Assembly: GCF_964355755.1 (NCBI RefSeq)
Contig: NC_092679.1
Location: 11,336,932 to 11,400,931, forward strand
Reading direction: 5' to 3'
DNA length: 64,000 nucleotides
Source: Antedon mediterranea
Lineage: Eukaryota; Echinodermata; Crinoidea; Comatulida; Antedonidae
Part shown: one piece after another, positions 12,646-25,000 of the stretch
Position numbering within the stretch: position 1 is the stretch's first letter
How the letters are laid out: each line of letters begins with the position of its first letter
The notes under the pieces: model-generated
The model's input: only the letters and a program-made list of their open reading frames with translations
Told to the model about the DNA's origin: nothing
Databases searched by the model: none
Program-made: the position numbers and the translations under genes

Positions 12646-12963
12646 CAAGGGAAGAATTATCAAATGCAGTATAAAGTTCAAATAGTTACACAAGCACAGA
12701 GGAAAGGAGATAGGAAAATTGGTGAGGACATCAGTAAAGTGCTACAATGAGAGAAGATGAGAACAGATGATTACCATGATAACAATGATTCTTGACTTGA
12801 CATTCAAGTGGTAAAAATAATAGTTTAATAGGAAAGTGAAAAATGTTTAGAGCTGCCATTGCACTAATTTGACAGTTGTACTTGACAAATTATTACACTA
12901 TTTGTATCACCTTTTGGCCTAATTATTGAAGAGAATTTTGCTAATTCCAAAAAGACAAACATG

Positions 12964-12969
12964 TTTATT
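12964..12969 (-). terminator. Candidate polyadenylation signal for the cpRAS gene
   Basis: AATAAA lies on the minus strand 39 nt past the TAG stop at 13010-13008. It is a plausible poly(A) hexamer by position and sequence. No cleavage site can be shown without transcripts. Confidence 0.5.
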
Positions 12970-13007
12970 AATGACAGTAAGATAAACTATTGTCAATGTA
13001 CAAGTAT

Positions 13008-16000
13008 CTAGGAATTGTAACCATAATACTGCTCTTGTACATCTTTAGACACCTTCTTCTTTTTCAGATAGGCAAGCTTGCCTTTGCTGCTAACCATACT
13101 CTCCAAAGTCGGCTTGGCACTGCTGTATACTGGGCTCTTTGTCTGTGAAGAAACAATGCTAACATAGTAACTATTTTTTATTTATTTATTTTGTAGCCAA
13201 TGTTCGATATTTTCAGTGACTAGGGGCTAATTTGATCAGGGAAGTATAAAATTAATTTTACTTTTACCAGATTCGATTGATATCTCTATCTCAAATATAA
13301 TTATAACACTTTTAATAGTTCGTAATATATAACATCTAAATAAATTCCTGTCATTTGATTGGACGATTGTTGGTCACATGGCGTGCAATAGTACACATTT
13401 TTCATTTTTTGGTAAATGAAAAAAAAAATCTGTTCGTTTGGAAATTTTTGTAAAGACCATTACTTTAGAAATCCAATGATGATACAATGTGTATCATGAC
13501 GAAAGTACATTTCAGACCAAATAAAAGCATTTAAATTAGCTTTAGATCATTTTTATGATTTTGATTAATTAATGGGAAAATCTCTACAAGACATGAAAAT
13601 GGAATGGAAATAACAGAATTAGCCTAGGTCAGTGCCAGTTGCCTGTCAAAGTTTCGTAATGCATTTAGAAATAGCCTAAAAAAACATATTTACCTGAGGT
13701 CCAGCATAAACAGCTGAAAAATTTGCAAAGCTTCCTACAGCTTCATAATCTTTGGTCTTGGCACAAGTTCGCCGAAACAAAGCATTTGTCTTTTGTCTTC
13801 AATCAAAACACATAACCATAATGATTAATTTTTCAAAAAATAAATAAAATGAGAAATATGTCATTAATAAGTAAATATTTTTCCCATCATATAAAACATT
13901 TCTGAGGTGGTTGATCTAATTTATAGAAGAACATTTAATGTGATTACTATCTATCACATTAAATATATATAAAGATAATTGTAGTTATTATTATTACCGT
14001 ATATACATTTGTAGCTACAAGTAAAACAATCTTACATGTTTATGCGTGCTAGCGTGGAATTTTTATCACTGGATAACTTGGAAGATATCTGTAATGCTGC
14101 GGTACCAGCAACAGTAATATCCACATTCTAAAAAATGAAGTAGAAATATGAATGGAGTTGGAATCATTAAAGGCCAGGTGTGGGCAAAAAATTTCTATTG
14201 ATCATACATTCCAATAATTATCGATCTATAGTTTCCCCTATGTTTCATAATTTTTTGGGATTTTATTTGTGTTACACAAGCTTGTTTAAAATAAGCACTT
14301 TCTTATCAGTGGGGGGATAGTTCAAATTACACAGTAAAATCTCTATTCTTTTGTACACAAATTTTGTAAATAGAGAGGCATTTTAAAAAGCTATGAAAAA
14401 TAAACGGTGTGGTAAAAAGTGTTATCAGATGACTAAATATAGGTAATATAACTTGAATTTTACATTTCTGGTATTTTTATTCAACTTTAGATTTTTATTT
14501 TCATGCTATAGCCAAAATTATCCACCGTATACCCACTATCTTTTTTCACCTTCTAGGGAGTCACCAGACATGTTTTATATTAGGTTAAATTACCTAACTA
14601 CTACTTCCTGGTTTTTATGGCAGAATTTTGCCAAATTTTGTATTTGACCAAAATTCATGTTTTTTTGTCTTGATTTCTGTTACAAATATTTGATTTATGT
14701 ACAATTAACCAGAGATTATATTTAAAATTCATGCCTGTACCTGAGCTTTAATCTAGGGCTATAACCAAAGAAGAAAATAAAAACATTAATAGTTCTGTTC
14801 ACATTACATATTCTGTTCTGATATTATTAACAATTGAAATATTATATATTAAAAAAAAAATGTTTCAGAACTATCATTCAAGATAAAATGAGAATATAAA
14901 AAGTATTATATGCCAATTAATGACAGGAAATACAAAACAATGCGTATCCGGATATTCACCCCCTGGACATTTACCCCCGGACAACTACCCCCCGGACAAC
15001 CACCACCTGGACCACTACCCCCTTAGGACAACTACCCCTTTAGGACAACTACCCCCCGGACAACTACCCCCTTAGGACAACAACCCCCTTAGGACAACTA
15101 CCCCCTGGACAATTACCCCCTAGGAACAATTACCCCCTAGGAACAATTACCACCCGGACAATTACCACCCAGAAAACTATCCCTTTAGAACACCCTAACC
15201 ACCCAGACCATTCAACAACCTGACTCTGCAACTATTAATTAATAACTATATTTTAATTCGTTACTTTGACGAATTACTATTCATTATTGTAAACAAGAGT
15301 AAAAGATTGAACATAAATATAGCCTGGTGGTATAAACTGAAGATTGTCACACATGATCATAGGATAGTCGAACGTATTATATAGTACTCCATGTATTTAC
15401 TGTAAAGACTGGGTTCGCTAATAATAATAATAATTTTTGCGTCAGGAAAATGCTTCGATAACCACTGGTCTTAAAAGAATTAATTTTTGTCTCAAATTTG
15501 TCATATATGTATTTTTGTACACTTGAAGAATAATATCACTTTTGATATTTGACCTCAATGTTCACTCACCGAATAAACGTCGATCTTTAAATAAATTCCC
15601 CTCAAATAAACGGTGACCATGTCACTCCCATGAAACATCATATGGAATAATCGGCGTCTATTTCCATTAGATTATACCCCCTCCCATTGAATAAACAACT
15701 TTCTTCCAATAAATGTCCACCTAAAAACCACCTAAACAATAAACAGCCCAGGCCGTTTTTTCAATAAATACGGTACTTTAAATCTAGCACATCTAGGGTC
15801 TAGCGTGCTGTTAAACAGAATAATCGGTTAAAAACGGGTGTTTCGAAACTAGAGACCCGAGACCAGAGACCCAATACGAAAAGGGAGACCTAAATATACG
15901 AAAAGGGAGACCCACGTACGAAAAGGGAGACCCCACTATACGAAAAGGGAGACCCCACTATACGAAAAGGGAGACCCTAATATACGAAAAGGGAGACCTA

Positions 16001-19000
16001 AATATACGAAAAGGGAGACCAAATATACGAAAAGGGAGACCAAATATACGAAAAGGGAGACCCAAATATACGAAATGGGAGACCTAAATATACGAAAAGG
16101 GAGACCCACTATAAGAAAAGGGAGACCCCACTATACGAAAAGAGAGACCACACTATACGAAAAGGGAGACCCTAATATACGAAAAGGGAGACCCAAATAT
16201 AGGTCTCCCTTTTCGTATTGGGTCTTGTGTCAGGTCTCTGGTCTCGGGTCTCTAGTTTCGAAACACCCGTTAAAAACAGATGATTTCATTTTTACAGAAA
16301 CCGGTCCTATATATTTGTCTACTTTTGGATTGGGGGGGGGGGGGGGGGGGGGGGGGGGTAGTTGACCGGGGGGTAGTTGACCGGGGGGTAGTTATCCTAA
16401 GGGGGTAGTTGTCCTAAGGGGGTGGTTGTCCGGGGGGTAGTTGTCCGGGGGGTTGTTATCCTAAGGGGGTAGTTGTCCTAAGGGGGTAGTTGTCCGGGGG
16501 GTAGTTGTCCGGGGGGTAGTTGTCCTAAGGGGGTAGTTGTCCGGGTGGTAAACATCCGGGGGATAACTGTCTAGGGGGTAGGTGTCCTAGAACCAAAACA
16601 ATGAGCACTATTGAACATTTTTGATCTTTCTTTTATGTCACAGATCAGATTGGAGATCACACCCACAGTCTACCTGAGAAAGCGCAAGCAGCCTTTGTGA
16701 AACATAGTTCTTGTACTTTAATTGGATACACCAAAGAACATCACATTTAAATTAATAATTTTAATTGTGAAAGAATACATTTTATCCCATAAATTTGGAA
16801 TATTATGAATTGACATTATTGAAGAATATTTTTAATGGGATGTATTGTACTACTGTAGCATCATTTGCATTTCATTATTAAATACAATAAATGTTACCTC
16901 TTCAAATTCTTTAGTACTTTTGGTGACTCCACGTTCGTCACTGATAACACGTAGCATCTTTCTTCCATCTTTTTTTGTGTATTTTATTTGAGTCTAATAT
17001 CATAAAAGCAATTTTGTTAAAAGTTATGTTTTGATTTATTCTTTCTGTCTTCATTGTAGGTTTCACATGGAAGGCTTAACACAGTGGCCGTATTCACCAA
17101 TCACACTTAACTGAGATATTTCCCTTAAATCCTAAGAATTTCCCTTAAATCAAGAAAATATTAAGGGTTTCACTTAAGTGGTATTCACAAAGGGGTTAAG
17201 GTTAAGGGAAACCCTTAACTTGGTCTATTTTCCCTTTAACTTTTAAGGGACCTCTGAGGTTTTCTCTTCAGCCTCCCCCCGTCCCCCAACCCCTTACTCT
17301 TGTTTAAATATGCAAATTAGTTTTAGAGAGGAAAGTGATTGGATCATAGGGGAATTAAATTCTCTGTGATTGGACAATGGGACAACTCATGAATATTTAT
17401 GATTATTTTTACCCTTAAGTTTTACCCTTAAATTAAGTGTTTTCCTTAGGTAAGTGAATCCCTTAACTCATTTGTGAATACCCCTTAAGTGTTTCCCTTT
17501 GTTAATGGAATTTTTAAATTTTAAGGGTAAGTATTTCCCTTATATTAGCCTAAGTGAGATTGGTGAATACGGCCACTGCAATTTAGAAGTAAAATTTTAA
17601 GACAATTTTTATCTTACATTTTCTCCATTTGTTCTGTTACAGTGCGTTCAAGAACATGGAACACCATTCGAAAAGAGAAGGGGATTGTCTGGGGCCTACT
17701 GATCTCGGTAGGCACTTCACTACTGGCTTCTGTGGGTCGTGGGTATAGACCCTAATCTAATGTTTTGTTCATTTTAGCTTGGGGATGATTATATAACATT
17801 TACATTCATTATGTGTTTCTAATGCAGTTGTTTAAAACTTAATTTCCAAAAATGATAAATTAAGAAAAACATTTTTGTCTATTGAAAGAGTGAACCAATA
17901 GCTCAGATGATGATTTTACCTGAAATGGTAACTTGGTCAAGTTAAGATCATTCTTTTGCCTGAAACTGAATGTCAGGGTACTCTTGCTTGTTACACAGCC
18001 TAGTGTTTGCTGGATCTTGCTTGTACCCTATAAATATAATAAATCAAAGAAAGAATTATTTTGATTAAAAAAAACTACGGTATTGTGTTTTAGAATACAG
18101 TATTAGGCACTTTTCTTTCTGATAAAAACGTGGCCATTCTTCCACAAAATATTAGGGACTTTCAGATTTGCACATCCACTTTAAAGATGACTGAGCAAAG
18201 TGCATTGTGTAAGAAATTCGAGGCTTAATGTTCTAATACGCATATTTCTTCTTCAATATCGAAACCAAATAAGTATGTTAATGCAACTATGCACGCTGCC
18301 TTATAAATAAATAGGATGATATCATACAGTATGTCGAAATTAATTACTTCTTCTGCTCCTTAGCTAATAAAAAAAACACCCTCCTACTTTTGAGTTAGAC
18401 TGTTCATCAATAAACTCCAGGCAAGGATGAAGGATCATATTGACTTGAACATCAGTTGCTATGATGACATTTTGTGCTATCTCTCTCAGCTGTCTGGTTA
18501 ATTCGGTAGAATGTAAGATATTTGTTTCTCCTCCTGAAATGGCTGCTGCCTCACTAACAACTTCCATTTCATGTTGATTCTCTTTAATTTCTATTCCAAT
18601 GATGGATATTTTAGTCTGTTGCTCATATGCAATGTTTCCAATCTGAAGTTAAAGAGTCAATATTTTAAATAGATTTGAAAACATAAAAAATAGAATCAGG
18701 GTAGAATACATATGCTGAAAAATTTAAGATTTTTAACATAATGCTATTATTATCACAATAAAATGGAGAATGTATAGGACATACCTCATTATAGAATGAT
18801 GTTCTCAAATTAGTTCTTTCCATGCTACCAACTCCAATATTTGGAATTCCATCAGTACAAAGAACAATTTCAGAACCTGGAATCTTGGATACCATACCAA
18901 CACAGATTGCCAAAGCAGGCCCAAGGGCTGTTGAACCTGCAACCTTCAGATTTTCAACAGTAGACTTCAGGGAACTGGCAAATAAAGATTATATTGTCCA

Positions 19001-22000
19001 CATTAAAAATGTATTTTTCTTCAAAACATGAACAATTAATATGAGTAAAAAAATAAAACTTTGAATAGACTATTTTGTAGTTTTAATAAATTTATCCACT
19101 TTCAGAAAAAATGTATGATTTGCTTAGAAAAAAACAGTTAAATTAACCAGAAATGCATTGACTATTTCTTTTTTTTAAACTATGGGTCAGATAAATACTG
19201 TTTCTTTTATTTACAACAAATTATCTTTTATTTACAACAAATTATCTTTTAAGGGTGATCTTTAATAAGGATGTATTGTACTGGAGGATGGCAAGAATGC
19301 ACAAAGTACACATACTGAAAAGCCATACACACATTATCATGTCAAACAAATACAGTCATTAAACACAATTAACCCAGTTTATCATTACATATTAATAATA
19401 CAATACAAATCAATATTATCATCAAAACACAATAATTGGAAAGTATATTATTGTATATTTTAAGCATACTCTGAATATGCAGCAGATACAAATAGTAAAC
19501 AAAATGCCAAACCGAACATTTTTTATTGTTTCATTACCTCAAGGAATGGTCAATTTCTTTAATATCGGTCATCAAACCCTTTCCCAGATTCAGAAGTTGT
19601 TGTACATTTACTCGCTCAAGATTACGTTGAGTGGTACTTGTGTGAGGATTTGTGGCATCACCATAAATGATTACAGTGTTGTTGAAGGCTACCAAACTAA
19701 CACGCTTTTTAGGATTTTCCAATTGCAAACGCTCAAGTTGCCTGTCAGAAAAACAGTACATAAATATATCAAGAGCAGGCAGATACCACGATCACAAAAA
19801 AGTGTGATATACAGTAATATGTGAGTGGTAGTCAAATTTCTTATAAATACAAACTCGCTCATGACCTGATTGGCTCAGATTAGGAGCGTCTAACCACGAA
19901 CATGGCTAAAATCATTGACAATAATTTCTGTGATATTGAATACATTTTTTTTCTTCCATTTCCAAGATCAACAAATACCCATGAAATGTGAAGCTTTAAT
20001 TTTGGAAGACATTACTTGTGGAGAAAGAAAACATGATCTTTCCTACCTTACAATAGCAATCCGCATACAATCAATACGGTTAACAGATACTTGTCGTTCA
20101 CTACCAGACTTTACTTCATTCCACAATCCTACAACACAAACCATCAAACTTACTAAATAATATAAGATGTCATCATATTGGCCACAACGAGCCATTTACA
20201 TACCATGGGTATTGCTACAACATTTATACAGTGAGATATTGTCATTTGGTTGGTTGGTTTACATTTTGATTTACATCAATCATACAATACAAAAAAAAAG
20301 CTGGTAATCAATGAATCTAAAGAGATCTTACAAACTTGCAATTAAATATGTGAACATAATTATAAACAAATGATTTTTGGCAGTGTTTAGTGTTTTGATT
20401 GATCAGCCAGTTTGGTTGAAGCTTAACAAATTTATTTAGTTAGGGTAAAAAAGTACACAGAGAAACATTTTTTAACAAAAGAATGACTTGCCATGATTCA
20501 TCATTTTCACTTCAAACAAAATTATGGTAAAATTCAATGTAAGGCAACAAAATAGGAAAAAAAATTTTTTTTTTAAATTATTTGTGGAATGTTTATTATG
20601 GAATTTACAGTATTTTTTTTAAAGATGTAATTGTTTTACCTTGAAGATCAGGCATTGTAGTCTGTGATAGCATAGACGTGCTGATATCAATACAGTAAAT
20701 AACAACACCTTGATTACTTTCAACTGAGGTGGCATTGTCAGAGACACTGCTGGCAAGGTGTGGTGATGCTTCTAGCAGAAAATCAACTGAATTTTCTTTT
20801 GAAATCTAAAATAAATTATATAAATTATATACACCATTAAATAAATACAGTAGGCCTATCCACAATATTGTTCATGGAACTATTTTCAGAGAGGGAAAAA
20901 TGAATGTCACATGACATTCAGTAGTTTTTAATTAACTGGACATTACTACAAAGGCATTATAATAATAAATGAAAACTATGAGACTAGAAGTGCATATACT
21001 CTAGAGTCAGAGAGTGCCTACAGTATAATTTTCCTATATAACAAAATTGTGGGCTCGGGACTGTTCACAGAAAAAAAACCAAACAAAAACCTTTTAGGTA
21101 GAGGTAATAAAAATGTGTAAAATACCTCTTCAACATCCATACCGATATCTTTATTCTCACTTGAACAGAATTCACTGATAGAATAAAAGAAAGACAAATA
21201 TTTTACAATTTACATTTGAAACAACATTAAATTTACATACTGTAGTTCCATTGATACATATTATTATTAGTTTTTTTTTCATCCCATTGGGATGGCCACT
21301 CTTGTGCTTGCCATAACAAAGTGATTCAACTGGTAGGGTTGTTAGCCTAATGCAGTTATAAACTTCAGAACACCAGGGTATCTTTCTTGGAGGTGCACTG
21401 GAAGTGCACACAAGCCAGACATGTACACTGAACCTCATGTACCATAGGAATAATGGCTCAGGAGTGCCTTGAAAGTGCACCGATATTATGATTGCAGTTT
21501 GGATTACCCCTGCCTTTACTGCACTTTAGTCAACTTCTCATACAAACAATATTCTAATAATACTGTTAATAACTGTATGAAATCTTAAAAACACAAAATC
21601 GGGTAATTAAAACACACAAAAAGTGGTTGATGGTTAAATAATTTCAAATATAAAAGTAGTTATTACCATTTCCAAGTTGTGGTTTCATCTGCTTTTTGAA
21701 GCTGTGATAAATGTGATAACACAACATTACATTTAATACAATGCATTGGCTCTCCAGCCATGATAGTAGGTTCTTCTTCCAATGTACTCAGTGATAACAC
21801 CACAACATTAACATTCCTGTCTGAAGATTTCATTGGCTGCAAATCTATTTCAAGAAGATTTAATAGAAAAAGAAATTTAAACAATATTAACTCCAAATAG
21901 AGAGACAGAACACACAAAATTAGAAGTTTCGATATATTTGATCATGACTCATTTTGATGTCAAAGACTAATTCCTGTAAACACTTAATGGACTAGAAAAA

Positions 22001-25000
22001 TCCAGGCAAATACCAAAATATTTATGTTAATAGTCTGTAAGTGTAAGAATGTATAGTTTTTGTTTTGTTAAAGGCCCACCATTACTAAAATGATAACTAT
22101 CTGCAATGATGAGATAAATGTGCATTTTTCCTTCATAAAATAAATAGACTAGTTTTCATCCCAGAACTATGATAACCGCATGCTGCCTTTGATTAAAATA
22201 ATGTTTTCACAAGCCCGATCAAATGACATCATTATTAGAATTATTTCAATTTTATTGTTCTTATTGATCATGGCATCATTTGATTGGATTTTTATTATTA
22301 TTTTTATCAAAGACTTATGCATTAGTGGTTATTTTGTAGTTTTAGGATTAAAAGTGTCTAATTTCTTCGGTTTTATGCAAGAAAAATGTATGTTTATCTA
22401 TTTATCGTCATTCGTTATCGTTCTTAGTATAAACAGGCATTTAAATTAACTGAATCAATATAGTGAATTTTATATCATTTTGATTTATTCAAAGCAATAC
22501 AACTGATACTGCTTACCAATCCTATGTTTCCCGAAGGCTGAAATTTTATTTAAAGGTAGTTTATTAATGAATCAAAACAACAAAATAGTATTTTCTCTCA
22601 GGGCATTTCTTAATTAATAATAATAGACTGCTAATTCTTAAAAAGAGGTACTAAATTAAATATCAGACCACATGCATCAAAACACAACTGCGCTGCAATG
22701 ATCGGAGTAATAATGTTTATGGTGCAATGAGAGCCTGCTTATGAATTATATAAGAATGAACTACTATTAGGCAATGCAAGGTACAACATCACCTATTGTT
22801 TTTCTTAACGTTTTTTTCCTGTATTTTGTGACGGCCTATTCTGTTGAATGGCACATGCTCTCTTCTCAAACATTTAGTCAGGTTAAAAGAGGTATTCCGT
22901 GTGCAATTTGTGGTGAAAGTTGGTAACTTGTCTAAATATCTTTAGTGGGTCAAAATAAACCAGAAAAACGTTGTTTCCCAATCTGTAACCCCGTGGGGGG
23001 TATTTTATGGGCCTTGCTAAAAAAATAGAATATATGTGGATACCATAATTTCACATATGCTGCTACACTGTAAAAAATTATACATTATCACTAAACAGAA
23101 AATGGACACAATTCTGCACTATAAACATATTTACTTCAGGTGATAGGCTAGGATGGCATAGTCAATTTTCTTTGCACTAATACCCCTTTTACACCGCCGA
23201 GCTTATAACAAACCTGTGTCGTGTCCGGATAAATTTCCATTTCACACCTGATTCATTAACCCGGGAATGACACAGGTTTTCGTGTATTTACACTGCAAAA
23301 TACCAACCCGTTTATTGTTCTAGATCATTCGAAATATCGCCCTCTCTTGCACGAAGAGAGACCCTAGTAACGGTCTGCTCATTATACCTCCTACAATTTT
23401 GTTTTATGGCAATACACACACAAATTTAGTCTACTTGTGAAGAGTAATATCTTGAAATAAAAATGAATAATAAATAACCATAAGTTTTATTTATTAAATA
23501 AGCGAAGAAACAAAATCAATCTTATCTTAATTGTATGTAAATTAAATACTATAGTGAGCGAGGATAGTAAACAAACGAGTAAAGATACGCTGAGCGTTTT
23601 ACACCGCAAACATGGGTTCATCCCGGGTGCGTCCCGGGTTGACTTGATGCTGAACACATTCCGCATCACTTATACCCATACCCGGGTAAATCTTTACGTC
23701 GTTTACACCGGCCTACATTTTCGCATTTTTGCGTCCCGGGTACGACTCGGGTTATATAATTCCGGATCAACTCAGCATTTTTACTGGCGGTGTAAAAGGG
23801 GTATAACATGTGCATGTTACGCTTGCCCGTCATTGCACTGACGCATACCACCTCAATGACAAATTTCATGTCTAGTTATTATTTTTATTAAATTATATAT
23901 CTTTGATATTTTATTTGTTTGATGTTTCTTACATTTTTTTCCCTTCTTCTTCTTGCCAACCATTTTGCCTTTGTCACTAGCTGATTTCAACTTGTCCTTA
24001 GGAATGTCCGATACTGTGATCTGCTTACGAAAGCTGTCCTCAATAGTTGGATCATATTCTTCAAGGAAGTTATCACAGGTAAATCGTATTGTAATAGCAG
24101 ATTTGCCAACACCTCCATCACCGAGTACCACCACCTAAACACAATGTTGACAATGTACAGGCCATATTTTAACTTAAAATGTTAGAGAGTAATGACGTAT
24201 GAAATCGCCACAATTTTAATTAAATAAAAGTAATAAAAAATGTTTTAATAAAGTTTATTCTTTCCAATTATGGGGAAGGGTACATGCCATGGACCTCTCT
24301 TTGGATTTTATCTATTAGTTTTTGTGTGTGAGAAGCCATAATTTAGTACCATATTCAATTATTATAAACTAGAAATGTAGCTTGGGTTCGTTTGGAACTA
24401 ATTTGATACACTTAGTCCAGTTCATTATATGAAAAGACAGTTTAAGCACATTATAAATTTGTTATTACTTTGATAATTCTTGTAATCTCATACCTTGTAT
24501 TCAATACTAGTACGTGGTGTTTGACGAATAAGAGTCTTAAAAACTTCTTGAATGTTTTCGCCTGTTTTTGCAGAAGTTTCCAAAAAGGGAAGATTAAATT
24601 GTGCGGCAGCAGCCATTCCTTGCTCATAACTGACTTCTCGATTCTGATCAAGGTCTTTCTTATTTCCACAGAGCACCTAGAAAAAAAATCGTATAAATCT
24701 AAAATTATGCATACATTTTTTATATTACAGATTTGAGTAATGCTTTAATATAATTTATAATTTAAAAATAAAATTTAGATATTAAGTGACATTAGACAAA
24801 ACCTTCTGATGGAAACAAGCAAAGAAAATATCAACAGAACAATCAACTTTACAAACTAAAATACAAGAAACCTGTATGATCCCAAATCAGCAGCAAACTA
24901 CAGCTGTGTAATGAATTACTTTACATACATATTGAATCTAAATTTTGGACCATTCTTATATATTTGAATTCATTTGCATCAGTACAACATTTTATGAAAA

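Larger units (their letters stand above)
14950..16592. mobile_element. Palindromic minisatellite-armed element in a cpRAS intron
   Basis: Left arm 14955-15215 is built of GGACAACTACCCCC-type units (14-18 bp, often with CTTAGGACA). Right arm 16331-16592 is the reverse complement (GGGGGTAGTTGTCC units). The middle holds unrelated AT-rich DNA and the nested element 15836-16268. It lies between exons 14 and 15 of the cpRAS gene, so the pre-mRNA would contain both complementary arms. Confidence 0.8.
13008..18027 (-). other. cpras1: Exons 13-17 of cpRAS gene: beta-rich C-terminal region
   Basis: Exons 18027-17920, 16993-16898, 14127-14036, 13796-13694 and 13142-13008. The segment LTFSFRQ...[16 protein letters not shown] followed by [11 protein letters not shown] resembles the Sec23/Sec24 beta-sandwich pattern (aromatic-Q-x-Q-x-x-Y...DG-R-x-L-R-V). 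It ends in a Lys-rich stretch ([11 protein letters not shown]) and a Tyr-rich tail (QYYGYNS). The Sec23-like reading rests on pattern memory and needs profile search. The acceptor used at 13796 (GATTGAAG) is weak in pyrimidines but is the one that holds the frame. Confidence 0.72.

Noticed and set aside
15885-16220. CRISPR-like array of about 20-bp repeats
   Set aside because: Spacers are absent or 1-3 nt, and the block is inside a MITE with target duplication.
16075-16365. 96-codon frame with a poly-Gly end
   Set aside because: It is translation of the GAAAAGGGAGACC minisatellite and the G27 run.
21844-21917. Using the CAG at 21837-21835 as the acceptor of cpRAS exon 6
   Set aside because: It would shift the frame out of the zinc-finger reading; the AAATAG acceptor at 21846-21845 restores phase with exon 5.
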